Below the pieces are notes generated by a model. It was not told the DNA's origin and made no database searches. It saw only the letters and a list, made by a program, of their open reading frames with translations. DNA of 64,000 bases from Bin5 sp965220715 (GTDB lineage: Bacteria > Chloroflexota > Anaerolineae > Caldilineales > Caldilineaceae): positions 1,984,001 to 2,048,000 of the forward strand of contig OZ244843.1 of NCBI GenBank assembly GCA_965220715.1, given 5' to 3'. A program made the translations under genes and the position numbers. Numbering within the stretch: the stretch's first letter is position 1; the number at the start of each line of letters is the position of its first letter. Positions 9,705 to 17,766 of the stretch are shown piece after piece.

Positions 9705-10571
9705 TCAATTGGTAGTGTACGGCTCGGCCAGGAGCGCTTGAATCACCGACTCCGAGTAACTGTACTGGCCTTCGCCAATTTTCAGGAAACGGATCTGTCC
9801 GGACTTGTCGATAAAGTACATCGCCGGCCAGTAGCGGTTGTGATAGGAACGCCAGGTCGTCCAATCATTGTCGATTGCGACAGCGAATTCGATCGTTAGC
9901 CGCGAGAGCGCATTCTCAACGTTATTCACATCCCGTTCGTGTCTGAACTCCGGAGTGTGAACGCCGATGATGACAAAACCATCGTCCGCGTACTTCTGGT
10001 GCCATTCCCTCAACGAGGGAATTACGTTTACGCAGTTGTATCACCCATATGTCCAGAACTCGACCAGCACCACCTGGCCCCGCAGATCCGCCAACTTGAG
10101 CGGATCGGAGTTAAGCCAAACCTCGTTGAACAGCTCTGGCGCCTCTCCCCGAGGCTGCAATTTGGCCAGAAGCTCCAGCTGCTCCGCGGTCGGGCCGGTG
10201 GTCAGCGCCGCGTCGGTTCCTTCAACTGCGGTTGTCAGACCTTGCGCCCTATCACCTGCGTCGGCCATCGCATCTTCCTTGACTGAAGCCTGCTCGGCCC
10301 GCGTCTCCGCTATTCGTGTCTGAATCGCTTCAACCGTCTCGCTCTGATCGCCTTGATCGCCCAGGTCTCTCTGGGTCGGTGCCCGTTCCGGCAAAACGCA
10401 GCCAGCCAAAATCAGCCCACACACAAACGTCAGCAGAATGTACCGATAGCGCCGTACGCTCTGACGTTCCGCACCGCTCACCCGAACAGCGCAACCGGGC
10501 CTGGGAACGAGACCATCGCGCCGTCCGTCCACACTGTCGGTCAAGCCCTTCGTAAGAGTTTTCACGATCAT
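9705..10571 (-). CDS. Thioredoxin-like (TlpA/DipZ-type) lipoprotein, candidate selenoprotein with in-frame UGA
   Basis: Two open frames (10041-10679 and 9705-10040) are in the same phase, separated only by a UGA at 10043-10041. Joined, they read FWTYG-U-YNC-VNVIPSLREWH. This aligns with the FWTYTCINC...LPYLRAWH active site of DipZ/TlpA-like thioredoxins, with UGA exactly at the first Cys. From the ATG at 10571 the product has 288 residues with U177. A membrane segment ending in the lipobox LAGC (Cys58) predicts a lipoprotein facing outward. A Glu/Gln-rich linker (about 60-140) precedes the thioredoxin fold, which includes the WPAMYFIDKSG cis-Pro region. An 8-bp hairpin follows the UGA as expected for a bacterial SECIS. 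A nonsense mutation of a Cys codon is the alternative. The longer start at 10679 would run through the upstream terminator and is rejected. Confidence 0.75.
10004..10043 (-). promoter_or_regulatory. Candidate bacterial SECIS element after the UGA codon
   Basis: On the minus strand the UGA (10043-10041) is followed by 26 nt and then a GUU loop (10014-10012). The loop closes a perfect 8-bp stem: ATTCCCTC at 10022-10015 pairs with GAGGGAAT at 10011-10004. The published bSECIS model asks for a loop 16-37 nt after UGA, a loop of 3-14 nt and a G in one of its first two positions; all three hold. SelB binding is inferred. The selenium genes themselves are not in this window. Confidence 0.65.
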
Positions 10572-10592
10572 CTCTGTGTGTAATGTATACAA

Positions 10593-10619
10593 ACGGAGGC
10601 GCGCCTGGCGCGCCTCCGT
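10593..10619 (-). terminator. Hairpin terminator after the LysM/spondin gene
   Basis: Perfect 13-bp inverted repeat (10593-10605 against 10607-10619, ACGGAGGCGCGCC) lying 32 bases past the stop of the LysM gene. Read leftward it is followed by TTGTAT, a weak U-tract. It separates the LysM gene from the selenoprotein candidate, so the latter probably has its own promoter or depends on read-through. Confidence 0.6.
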
Positions 10620-10650
10620 ACTCCACTTTGGGTTACCTACGCCCCAATCC

Positions 10651-12123
10651 CTACATATCGTCCTTCTTGTCCATCGCATCCATTCCGTCGTCCATCATCA
10701 TGCTGTCCATCATCTCGTCGGCCTCAGCCTGGGTAGGAAGCATCAGCTCATCACCGATTTGGATGACGTCGCAGTCCTCCAGCGAGTTGGCGCTGCAAAT
10801 GGCAGACCAGAACTTGCTATAGCCGTAGGCGCGTTCGGCGATCGAGCCAAGCGTGTCCCCGCCCGCGACGGTATATGGCGTGGAGCCATCCTCCATCAAC
10901 ATGATCTCTTCCATCATGGCGCCGTCGGCCATCATGTCGTCCTTGTCGTCCTTATCGGACATCATGTCGTCCTTGTCGTCCTTATCGGACATCATGTCGT
11001 CCTTCTTCTCTTCCATCATACCGTCTTTCTCGCCCATCATCATCTTGTCGTCCATCATCGACATTGCTTCGCCCTCGGACGGGAGCATCAACTCATCGCC
11101 GATGTGGATGAGGTTGCAGTTCTCCAATTCATTGGCGCTGCAGATGACAGACCAATATTTGCTGCTGCCGTAGGCGCGTCTGGAGATGGAGCCCAGCGTG
11201 TCGCCCGCCACCACGGTGTATGCCGTGGATCCTTCTTCCATCAACATGATCTCGGCAGCCATCATGCCGTCCTCGTCCGACATCATGCCGTCCTTCTCAG
11301 CCATCTCGTCGTCCTTGTCGGCCATCATCTCATCTTTTTCGCCCATGCCCTCGTCCATCATCATCACTTCTTCGATGGTTACCTTCACAAGAGCAGAGAC
11401 ATCAGGATAGGTATAGCCGTCATCCACGACTCGCACAGTCGTCTCGATATCAGGGATGCCAGTGTTGGCTCCGGATTGGCGGGGGGCTTGATTGGGACCC
11501 GTGCCTGGCTCTTCATTGGCCTCGGTGCCTGCGTCCCACAACAGCAATTCAGCTGTTACGTCCTGCATCCCCATCATCGCCATGCCGTCCATATCGAAGA
11601 GGGCAATGCCTGCCTCTCCCGGTCCAATGAAGAGGTCGTTGGACTGCACGAACATGGTGGCAAAGGAAAGATAGGGAGTATCAGGTGTGGCTTTCACCTC
11701 AAACTCATATGCCCCGCCCGGTAGAAGCGGCCCAGGCCCTTCGGCGCCGGCCGGCGTATTGAAGACGCCCGCATGCAGGTCCATGCCGTTCAGAGCTTCA
11801 GCCAGTCCGGCCGGGTTGCCGTCTTCGGCCAAAGCCTCCAGCCCGTAGCCCTTATCCACTTCACCTTCAGTAAAGAGAGGACCGGCTTCGCTGTGCAGCA
11901 CCCAAACGCCCGGCGCAAACGGCGTACCCAGATCGCTGTCACCGGAGATGTTCTCGATGCGTACCAGGAAGGTGACCGCATCGCCCATCTCCTCCTGGCC
12001 AAGGCTCGACTCGAAGGTCGGCCCGTCCCCCGCCAAGGCGCTCTCAGCAGGAAGTAAAAATACCGACGTGGAGAACAGTAGCATCACGATAAGAATCAAA
12101 GAAAGCGGTTTTCTTAGTTGCAT
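10651..12123 (-). CDS. Secreted spondin-domain protein with two LysM domains and Met/Asp-rich linkers
   Basis: Predicted surface protein of 490 residues. A signal peptide (residues 1-31, ending AESALAG) leads into a spondin_N-like domain (about 35-250, with VWVLHSEAGPLFTEGE and the LPGGAYEFEVKA segment). Two LysM peptidoglycan-binding repeats follow (about 302-349 and 417-463; YTVVAGDTLGSIS and YTVAGGDTLGSIA, each ending in GDELMLP and sharing a Cys pair). The LysM units are joined and followed by low-complexity linkers of Met, Asp, Lys and Glu (254-297, 353-412, 465-490). AAGGAGG sits 10 bases upstream of the ATG. It is divergent from the two-component system across 186 bases, which suggests a regulatory link. 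The linker function is unknown; metal binding or calcium bridging is speculation. Confidence 0.82.
   Translation of the reverse strand: MQLRKPLSLILIVMLLFSTSVFLLPAESALAGDGPTFESSLGQEEMGDAVTFLVRIENISGDSDLGTPFAPGVWVLHSEAGPLFTEGEVDKGYGLEALAEDGNPAGLAEALNGMDLHAGVFNTPAGAEGPGPLLPGGAYEFEVKATPDTPYLSFATMFVQSNDLFIGPGEAGIALFDMDGMAMMGMQDVTAELLLWDAGTEANEEPGTGPNQAPRQSGANTGIPDIETTVRVVDDGYTYPDVSALVKVTIEEVMMMDEGMGEKDEMMADKDDEMAEKDGMMSDEDGMMAAEIMLMEEGSTAYTVVAGDTLGSISRRAYGSSKYWSVICSANELENCNLIHIGDELMLPSEGEAMSMMDDKMMMGEKDGMMEEKKDDMMSDKDDKDDMMSDKDDKDDMMADGAMMEEIMLMEDGSTPYTVAGGDTLGSIAERAYGYSKFWSAICSANSLEDCDVIQIGDELMLPTQAEADEMMDSMMMDDGMDAMDKKDDM
10931..10990 (-). repeat. Two tandem 30-bp repeats coding a KDD/MMSD linker
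   Basis: Positions 10931-10960 and 10961-10990 are identical and a 13-base partial copy follows. They encode two copies of a ten-residue Met/Asp/Lys block in the linker between the two LysM domains. The period is a multiple of three, so copy-number change would keep the frame. Confidence 0.85.
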
Positions 12124-12200
12124 GGGGTATGTTCCTCCTTAAGGTTGGTTAAATGAGCATGTTATGCAACAATATATTCGGCGATAAGATCACTGTACAT

Positions 12201-12229
12201 AGTATACCAGATAAACATTGCTCTGCCAG
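12201..12229 (-). promoter_or_regulatory. Putative promoter of the LysM/spondin gene
   Basis: On the minus strand TATACT (12206-12201) is preceded by TGG, giving an extended -10 element, and CTGGCA (12229-12224) lies 17 bases upstream as a plausible -35. It is 78 bases from the start codon of the LysM gene, in the divergent region shared with the response regulator. Predicted from consensus only. Confidence 0.4.
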
Positions 12230-12309
12230 ATGGTAAAGATTACCGGATTCTTAACCGCACGCCTATTCAGCACATTTCCTTGGCATCTGTGTGAGGAAAT
12301 CCACCCACC

Positions 12310-13008
12310 ATGGCCGGCGCCAAAATCCTCGTCGTAGATGACGAACCCAGCATTAGTGAGGTTGTCAAACTCTATCTGGAGCGGGAGGGATTCGACGCAA
12401 CAGTCGTTGGCGATGGACAGTCCGCCCTAAATCTGCTAAAGTCCGAACCGCCCGATCTGCTGATTCTCGATATAATGCTGCCAGGCGTCGACGGCTACGA
12501 AATCACCCGCCAAGTGCGCGCTACAAGCGCGATCCCGATCATACTGCTGACTGCCCGCAAGGATGAAATCGACCGCATTCTCGGTCTGGAGCTTGGCGCC
12601 GACGATTACGTTGTTAAACCTTTCAGCCCGCGTGAACTTGTCAGCCGGGTGAAGGCCGTGTTGAGGCGTACACGGCAGGCCCCCCCACCCCCCGGCCGCG
12701 AGCAACCCGTAACCTGTGGCGAAATACACGTCGATCCCCGCACCCGCCGGGTGACTGTCACAGGTGAGGAGATCCCCCTGACCGTCAAGGAGTTCGATCT
12801 GTTGTGGATGTTCTCCAGCAATCCCAATCAAGTCTTCAACCGTGACCAATTGCTCGATCGGGTCTGGGGCGTGTCAGAATTCATCGACGCCAGCACGGTC
12901 ACCGTCCACGTACGCCGCCTGCGTGAGAAGATCGAGCAGGACCCATCGAATCCCCGCCATATTATAACCGTCTGGGGCGTAGGCTATCGCTTTGAGCCGG
13001 GAGAGTAA
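12310..13008 (+). CDS. OmpR/PhoB-family response regulator
   Basis: Transcription factor of a two-component system, 232 residues. The receiver domain (1-120) has the acidic pocket Asp10-Asp11, phospho-acceptor Asp54 (LLILDIMLPG), Thr81 and Lys103 (DYVVKPFS). A Pro-rich linker leads to a winged-helix effector domain (about 135-230; LTVKEFDLLWMFSSNPNQVFNRDQLLDRVWG, VTVHVRRLREKIE, ITVWGVGYRFE). GAGGAAAT precedes the ATG at a workable distance. The cognate kinase starts 50 bases downstream. The divergent LysM/spondin surface gene is the obvious candidate target, which would make this a cell-envelope sensing system, but no operator was demonstrated. Confidence 0.93.
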   Translation: MAGAKILVVDDEPSISEVVKLYLEREGFDATVVGDGQSALNLLKSEPPDLLILDIMLPGVDGYEITRQVRATSAIPIILLTARKDEIDRILGLELGADDYVVKPFSPRELVSRVKAVLRRTRQAPPPPGREQPVTCGEIHVDPRTRRVTVTGEEIPLTVKEFDLLWMFSSNPNQVFNRDQLLDRVWGVSEFIDASTVTVHVRRLREKIEQDPSNPRHIITVWGVGYRFEPGE

Positions 13009-13058
13009 GCAGGGGGAACGGCTGTGTATTCTGAGCCAGACGGCTCAAAGGGGGGCCT

Positions 13059-14312
13059 ATGAACACAACATCCTCATTCCCGTCGCCAACCTCGCTGTCA
13101 GTTCGCTTTCTTTGTAGTGTCATTGTCGCCGTCGTAGGCGGACTGGTCCTGTTCCTGGCCGTTCTCAATCCTCCGCCCCACGAACTGTGGGCGATGGCGC
13201 AGTTCCTGACCGCGACTGCGCTCCTGTCCGTGGCTGCAGTTTATCTGGTCTATCGCCTGGGCTGGCTGCATTACTCCCCACGCCTCAGTTGGACTCTGCT
13301 GAGCGGTTACGGCTTCGCCAGCCTTTTGACCTTCCTCAATGTGTTTGTAATCGCCCGCCTGATGTTCGCCAGCGACCACGATCTGCGCCTGGCCGCCGTG
13401 TTGCTCATTTTTGCCGGCGGCATCGCCACCGCGCTGGGCTATTTCCTGTCGACTGCCCTCTCGGAGAAGATACAATGGGTGGGCCGGGCCGCCACCGCTA
13501 TCGCCGAAGGCAAGCGCGACGTGCGCGTCGAAGTTGTCGGCAAAGACGAACTGGCGCGCCTGGGAATTACATTCAACCAGATGGCTGCCCGCCTGGAAGC
13601 GGCCGAAAGCCAGCAGCGGGAGACGGAGCAGCTGCGCCGCAATCTGCTGGCCTGGATCGGCCACGATCTCCGCACGCCCCTGGCCTCCATCCAGGCCCTG
13701 GTGGAAGCGCTCACCGATGGCTATGTGACCGACCCGGCCGAGACACAACGCTATCTGCGCACCGTGCAGCGCGACGCCGCCGCTCTCTCTCTACTGATCG
13801 ACGAACTGTTCGAAATGGCCGAGATCGAAGCCGGCGGCCTGCAACTTGAGCGGCACCCCATCTCTCTCTCCGATCTGATTTCCGACACCTTGGAGAGCTT
13901 CGCGGTCAGAGCCGAGGAGCTTGGCATTGGGCTATCCGGCAGCGCCGACCCCCGCGTCGACCCGGTCTCGCTGGACGCCGGCCTCATCAGTCGCGTACTA
14001 ACCAATCTGATCGGCAACGCCGTGCGCCACACACCGCCCGGAGGCTCCGTCGCCGTCAGCGCACAGGGGGTCGCAGGAGGCGTGCGCGTCGATGTGTTCG
14101 ACTCCGGGCCGGGCATCCCTGAAGACAGCCTGCCCAAAGTCTTCGAACAGTTCTACCGCGTAGAGCAGTCCCGCAGCCGCGCCCGCGGCGGCGGCTCCGG
14201 CCTGGGCCTCACCATCTCCAAGGCTGTCGTCGAAGCCCACAGCGGTGTCATCGGCGCCGAAAACCGCGCCGAAGGCGGCGCCCGTTTCTATTTTGTCCTG
14301 CCGACTGGGTAG
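13059..14312 (+). CDS. Membrane sensor histidine kinase (HAMP, HisKA, HATPase_c)
   Basis: Partner of the preceding response regulator, 417 residues. Four hydrophobic segments (about 16-37, 45-65, 78-102, 110-130) span the membrane with almost no extracytoplasmic loop. The sensing mechanism is therefore probably within the membrane. A HAMP linker (about 133-185) is followed by the dimerisation/phosphoacceptor helix with His202 in WIGHDLRTPLAS, and an HATPase domain with the N box LIGNAVRHTPPGG, G1 box DSGPGIP, F box VFEQFYRVEQ and G2 box GGGSGLGLTISK. GGGGGGCC precedes the ATG. All catalytic elements look intact. Confidence 0.92.
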   Translation: MNTTSSFPSPTSLSVRFLCSVIVAVVGGLVLFLAVLNPPPHELWAMAQFLTATALLSVAAVYLVYRLGWLHYSPRLSWTLLSGYGFASLLTFLNVFVIARLMFASDHDLRLAAVLLIFAGGIATALGYFLSTALSEKIQWVGRAATAIAEGKRDVRVEVVGKDELARLGITFNQMAARLEAAESQQRETEQLRRNLLAWIGHDLRTPLASIQALVEALTDGYVTDPAETQRYLRTVQRDAAALSLLIDELFEMAEIEAGGLQLERHPISLSDLISDTLESFAVRAEELGIGLSGSADPRVDPVSLDAGLISRVLTNLIGNAVRHTPPGGSVAVSAQGVAGGVRVDVFDSGPGIPEDSLPKVFEQFYRVEQSRSRARGGGSGLGLTISKAVVEAHSGVIGAENRAEGGARFYFVLPTG

Positions 14313-14342
14313 GTTATTAGGAAAGCTTGTGGAGGTTTTGCA

Positions 14343-15137
14343 GTGGCAGAAAACATCCATCAGAAGGAAGTTCCAACAAGAAAGGAGTTGTGGGATCCAA
14401 CCCTTCGAGCAATTGCTTCGGAAGGAGGTACTGCTTCCTACCAGCAGATTCGTAAGCTGGTAATATCAGAGTTGGGACTTTCGCGTCCCATTCCTGAACA
14501 GTTTTGGAACAATGTTGATTGGGCGCGTAGGGATTTGGAGAAGCCCGGCCTTGTCAAATTCTTGGGAAACGGTAATTGGGCACTTACAGAAAAGGGACAT
14601 GCCAGTGTACGTAAAATGCCCCCTCCTGATGTCCAACCCCTAGATTCGACAATGCGACAGAAGCCGCCTGCGAAGAATTCCTGGCGCCAAAATCTTTCGA
14701 ATGTCCTCTTGGAACTGACGCCCACGGCGTTCGAACGACTTTGCCAGAGATTGATGAGAAAGTCGGGTTTAGAAAAGGTGAAATTGACAGGGGGCCCTGG
14801 CGACGACGGAATCGACGGACATGGCATATATCGACTTGCCGGACTTATCAGCATCCCGGTATTGTTTCAATGTTAGCGCTATAAGAACAATGTCAGTTCC
14901 ACGGAAGTTCGAGGATTCCGAGGCGCGTTGCAAGGTAAAGCAGATTACGGGTTGATAATAACCACCGGAGCATTCACCAAGAACGCCCGCCAAGAAGCAA
15001 CCAAAGAAGGCGCTTCGCCCATAGACCTGATAGATGGCGAAAGTCTCATGGACAAGCTTAAGGACCTCGAACTTGGCGTGAAAAAAAGAGCAGATGGGGA
15101 AGTTGAAATTGATACGAAGTGGTTCGATTCCTTATGA
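14343..15137 (+). pseudogene. mrr: Mrr-type restriction endonuclease, broken by an amber codon at the catalytic Lys
   Basis: GTG start with GGAGG seven bases upstream. The N-terminal winged-helix region (about 1-95) matches the Mrr_N type, and the C-terminal Mrr catalytic domain begins near 125 (LTPTAFERLCQRLMRKSGLE). The nuclease core reads GGPGDDGIDG then VLFQC-stop-RYK. TAG at 14874-14876 stands where active Mrr proteins have the Lys of the (Q/E)xK motif, and an AAG to TAG change would explain it. The frame continues without further stops for 86 codons (GKADYGLIITTGAFTKNARQEAT) to 15137. So this is a single nonsense mutation in an otherwise intact gene. UAG decoding as pyrrolysine is very unlikely outside Pyl-encoding lineages. 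Confidence 0.82.
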
Positions 15138-15262
15138 TGCGCAAGAATTGCTTGGCATAAGTCTTGTCCCGTATGCGATTGAGCGTGGGCTATACTACCC
15201 TGCGACTTCTCACCCATTATCACGGAAACAGAGAAGAAGCTATAACCAAAGAAGTCAATTCC

Positions 15263-15538
15263 ATGACTGACAGCGAGGTAGGGCAGCCACTCCCGGAATT
15301 TGAGAGCCGCCAGGAGATGGCGGACTGGTTTGATACGCATGACTTTTTGGACTATCCCGACGAAATCAGAGAGGTGCCGGAGGAGGAAGTAAGGGTATCG
15401 CCCGTGCTTTCACAGACTCTTACGATTCGTCTCAGTTCCAGTCTTTTCGAGGAACTCCGACATCAGGCAGAAGAGAAAGGTGTTGAGGCAACCACGTTAG
15501 CCAAAATGTGGGTTGTAGAGCGTCTGCAAAGCGGGTAA
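15263..15538 (+). CDS. Ribbon-helix-helix (CopG/BrnA-like) antitoxin-type protein
   Basis: Small acidic protein of 91 residues starting at the ATG at 15263; the longer frame to 15164 adds an implausible leader. The N-terminus (FESRQEMADWFDTHDFLDYPDEI) resembles the segment by which CopG/BrnA-type antitoxins clasp their toxin. The C-terminus (TLTIRLSSSLFEELRHQAEEKGVEATTLAKMWVVERL) fits a ribbon-helix-helix DNA-binding fold. No BrnT-like or other toxin gene is adjacent; the only neighbour is the broken mrr. It may be an orphan antitoxin or a solitary repressor. Confidence 0.6.
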   Translation: MTDSEVGQPLPEFESRQEMADWFDTHDFLDYPDEIREVPEEEVRVSPVLSQTLTIRLSSSLFEELRHQAEEKGVEATTLAKMWVVERLQSG

Positions 15539-15579
15539 AGGCAGCAATAGCAGATGTCAGTACTTTATAGAAACTTTGT

Positions 15580-15606
15580 GAGAGCTACCTGGTCAAGGTA
15601 GCTCTC
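15580..15606. terminator. Hairpin after the ribbon-helix-helix gene
   Basis: An 11-bp perfect stem (15580-15590 GAGAGCTACCT against 15596-15606 AGGTAGCTCTC) with a 5-nt loop, 42 bases after the stop. There is no clear U-tract on either side, so termination is uncertain. Confidence 0.45.
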
Positions 15607-15794
15607 TGCACTTAATCGCGGGCTTTGAACATGATTAACCTTCTTAACCCCTACCAATAGTTCAGGGTCCTCTCTTTGGATGCAGTTGCTCCTCTAACAA
15701 GACCCACATGCAGGTCCATCGAAAACACACTATCATCAACAGCCGGCCTCCCAGAAAGGCCAACGGCCACACAACCCTTCCACAGGAGACGACA

Positions 15795-16490
15795 GTGAAT
15801 CGTACACCCTATGTCGAAACATTCGATAGTGGCCCCGGGGGATGGTGCGCATGGGGGACAGCATCATATCTCCCGGAACTGAACGAAGGCGCCTTCGTTA
15901 CCCGCAGCCCTTGGCGCGTCGACCCAAATCACTGCGCGCCCGGCGCAGGCTACCTGCATCTGCTCGCCTACCTCTACACGCACGCCGACTACTACTCCGA
16001 CCAGGTCGCAGCCGAGGTCGGCGTCAACAACTTTCTGGCAGAAGGGAAGGATCGCAACCTCACCAATGCGCGCATGACCGTCCGTCTGCGCGGCAACGTT
16101 GACCTGAAGGGAGCGAAACTTACCCTTTGGGTACAGGCCGATGTCGGCGATACGCGTCCCAATTTCGCGCTAACCGGCCAGTCGCTTACCGTCACCCGCA
16201 ACTGGAGTGAGCAAACCCTTGTGCTATCCGATGACCCTGCCCAATGGACATGCGTGGGCGGCCGTCACGACAAGCAAGAGCTCTACGGCTATGGTGATAT
16301 TCGCGATGCGCTCCTGGATGTGAACTGCGACCTGATCCTGGTGATGTTTCCTTTAACTGTTGTTCCCATCGGCATCCCCATGGAAATGAAGGACCATCTC
16401 CGCACACACCGCGACTATGAGCCAGACTATACCTACCTGCCCGAAGGCTTCGTCGAGTTCGATACGATCCAGATCGAGTACCCGGACTAA
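15795..16490 (+). CDS. Hypothetical protein, possible beta-sandwich (carbohydrate-binding-like)
   Basis: Not recognised. The frame is open from 15708, but AGGAG at 15783-15787 lies seven bases before a GTG at 15795, which gives a 231-residue protein starting VNRTPYVETFDSGPGGW. The opening FDSGPGGWCAWG, the alternating polar and hydrophobic strands (ARMTVRLRGNVDLKGAKLTLWVQ) and the closing FDTIQIEYPD resemble secreted concanavalin-like or carbohydrate-binding beta sandwiches. There is no signal peptide, so it would be cytoplasmic. It has no operon partners; the next genes run in the opposite direction. The fold suggestion is weak. Confidence 0.55.
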   Translation: MNRTPYVETFDSGPGGWCAWGTASYLPELNEGAFVTRSPWRVDPNHCAPGAGYLHLLAYLYTHADYYSDQVAAEVGVNNFLAEGKDRNLTNARMTVRLRGNVDLKGAKLTLWVQADVGDTRPNFALTGQSLTVTRNWSEQTLVLSDDPAQWTCVGGRHDKQELYGYGDIRDALLDVNCDLILVMFPLTVVPIGIPMEMKDHLRTHRDYEPDYTYLPEGFVEFDTIQIEYPD

Positions 16491-16589
16491 GCCCCACCGG
16501 TCAACCAGATACTCCGACTGACTATAACCAGAATGGGCCGTACCTAAAAGCCAATTGCGTCGGAAGGCGCGCTGCCATTCTACTCCTGC

Positions 16590-16713
16590 ATTTCCGTCCT
16601 CGATTCGGCAGCAGCAGGTGGGCGCGGTGCCGGGCGGATGGCATGGGTACGAACCGCCGAAGCCAGAGGACGCGCCGCCGCGGGTGTGGTTCAACGAGAA
16701 TGTTGTCGAGTAG
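16590..16713 (+). pseudogene. Possible C-terminal gene remnant
   Basis: A short frame ending in TAG at 16711-16713 encodes protein-like sequence (VGAVPGGWHGYEPPKPEDAP, then PRVWFNENVVE) without a start codon or upstream continuation. The composition resembles a real C-terminus more than random frame. It may be the relic of a gene that once preceded the region between the beta-sandwich-like gene and the leftward oxidoreductase operon. The family was not identified. Confidence 0.25.
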
Positions 16714-16771
16714 GTGGCAGCCTGAGCGTGTGTAGCGGTGAACAGGGGCGCAATGGCGGGGCCGACTCCAC

Positions 16772-17734
16772 TCAAGTTCGCCAGTCGAAAATGACGCCGA
16801 GGAGAGCAGCAGGATCGTCGCGCATGGTTGCGTAGATGGCGGGGGCTTCGTCTACCGAAACGCGGTGTGTCACTAACGGCTCAAGGCGAACTGTGTCCAG
16901 TTGGCAGAAGTGGCTAAGAATTCCCAGATCTTCCAATGTAAAGTGGGACGATGACTCGATTGACGCGCGCAAGGCGTGAAGCATTGTCTGTTGAAAAACG
17001 GTCGGTTGGCGGCCGGCGAGCGCGCCGATCGCGCCGTAGAGCGCAAGCAGCTTGTGCTCGTAGATGATGTCGAAGAGGTCCGGCGCGCCGCAGGCGTCGA
17101 CGATGCGGTCATAGGGCCCGCCCTGAGTGAGCGACTCGATCGCGGTATCCTCGGTGATGTCGATCACGCGGTGAGCGCCGAGTTGGGCCGCGATCTGAAG
17201 GCGGCGCGGGTCGACGTCGGAGACGGTGACGTGGGCGCCGAGCGCGCGCGAGGCCTGCGCCACGGACTGGCCGATCAACCCCAGGCCGGCAACCCACACA
17301 CGCATGGGCGCGGCGACGCGGATGCGCCGCGAGTGCCTGAATCCTACGCCCGCAATGCCAAAGAGTGCGCAAAACTCATGCTCGATTTCGGGCGGCAGTT
17401 TGATGCAGATGCGCTCGCGCTCGTTGGCGGCGGCGAGATCGACGAGGTGCCAGCCCCGATGGCCGCCGTGATTGCCCAGAAACACTGCCTCGCCCTCTGA
17501 GAATTGGTCGACACGACTCCCCACTGCCTCGATTACGCTCACATGCTGGTAGCCTGCGCGGGCCGGGAAGCGGCTGCCGAAATCGGCCATTAAAGTGTGG
17601 CGTTCGGTGCCGTTGGTGACACCGGAAAAAAGTGTTCGCGTAACAATCTCGGTGGGCCCGGGTTGGGGCGGGTCCGGCAGATCGAACTGTCTGGCTTCGC
17701 CCAGTTTCGGGAACTCAATACCGATACATTTCAT
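16772..17734 (-). CDS. Zinc-type alcohol dehydrogenase-like (MDR) oxidoreductase
   Basis: Medium-chain dehydrogenase/reductase of 320 residues, a little shorter than typical (about 340). The N-terminal GroES-like domain has GVTNGTERHTLMADFG and RAGYQHVSVIEAVG. The nucleotide-binding domain has the Rossmann motif VWVAGLGLIGQSVAQ (about 145-159), then an acidic residue after strand two (VSDVD) that favours NAD over NADP. The structural zinc Cys cluster is absent. It is the last gene of a leftward unit, 32 bases behind a Gfo/Idh/MocA oxidoreductase, and lies downstream of an Opp-type transporter. This suggests catabolism of an imported sugar or sugar-like compound. The substrate is unknown. Confidence 0.82.
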   Translation of the reverse strand: MKCIGIEFPKLGEARQFDLPDPPQPGPTEIVTRTLFSGVTNGTERHTLMADFGSRFPARAGYQHVSVIEAVGSRVDQFSEGEAVFLGNHGGHRGWHLVDLAAANERERICIKLPPEIEHEFCALFGIAGVGFRHSRRIRVAAPMRVWVAGLGLIGQSVAQASRALGAHVTVSDVDPRRLQIAAQLGAHRVIDITEDTAIESLTQGGPYDRIVDACGAPDLFDIIYEHKLLALYGAIGALAGRQPTVFQQTMLHALRASIESSSHFTLEDLGILSHFCQLDTVRLEPLVTHRVSVDEAPAIYATMRDDPAALLGVIFDWRT

Positions 17735-17766
17735 TGTTCCACCCCAATTAAATCAGTAAATTGCTG

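Noticed and set aside
14874..14876. UAG in mrr decoded as pyrrolysine
   Set aside because: A Lys-to-Pyl replacement at a nuclease active site has no precedent I know of, Pyl machinery is restricted to few lineages and none is seen here. A nonsense mutation is simpler.
15708..15794. Extended N-terminus of the beta-sandwich-like protein
   Set aside because: The well-placed AGGAG and the GTG at 15795 explain translation better, and the extra 29 residues look like untranslated leader.
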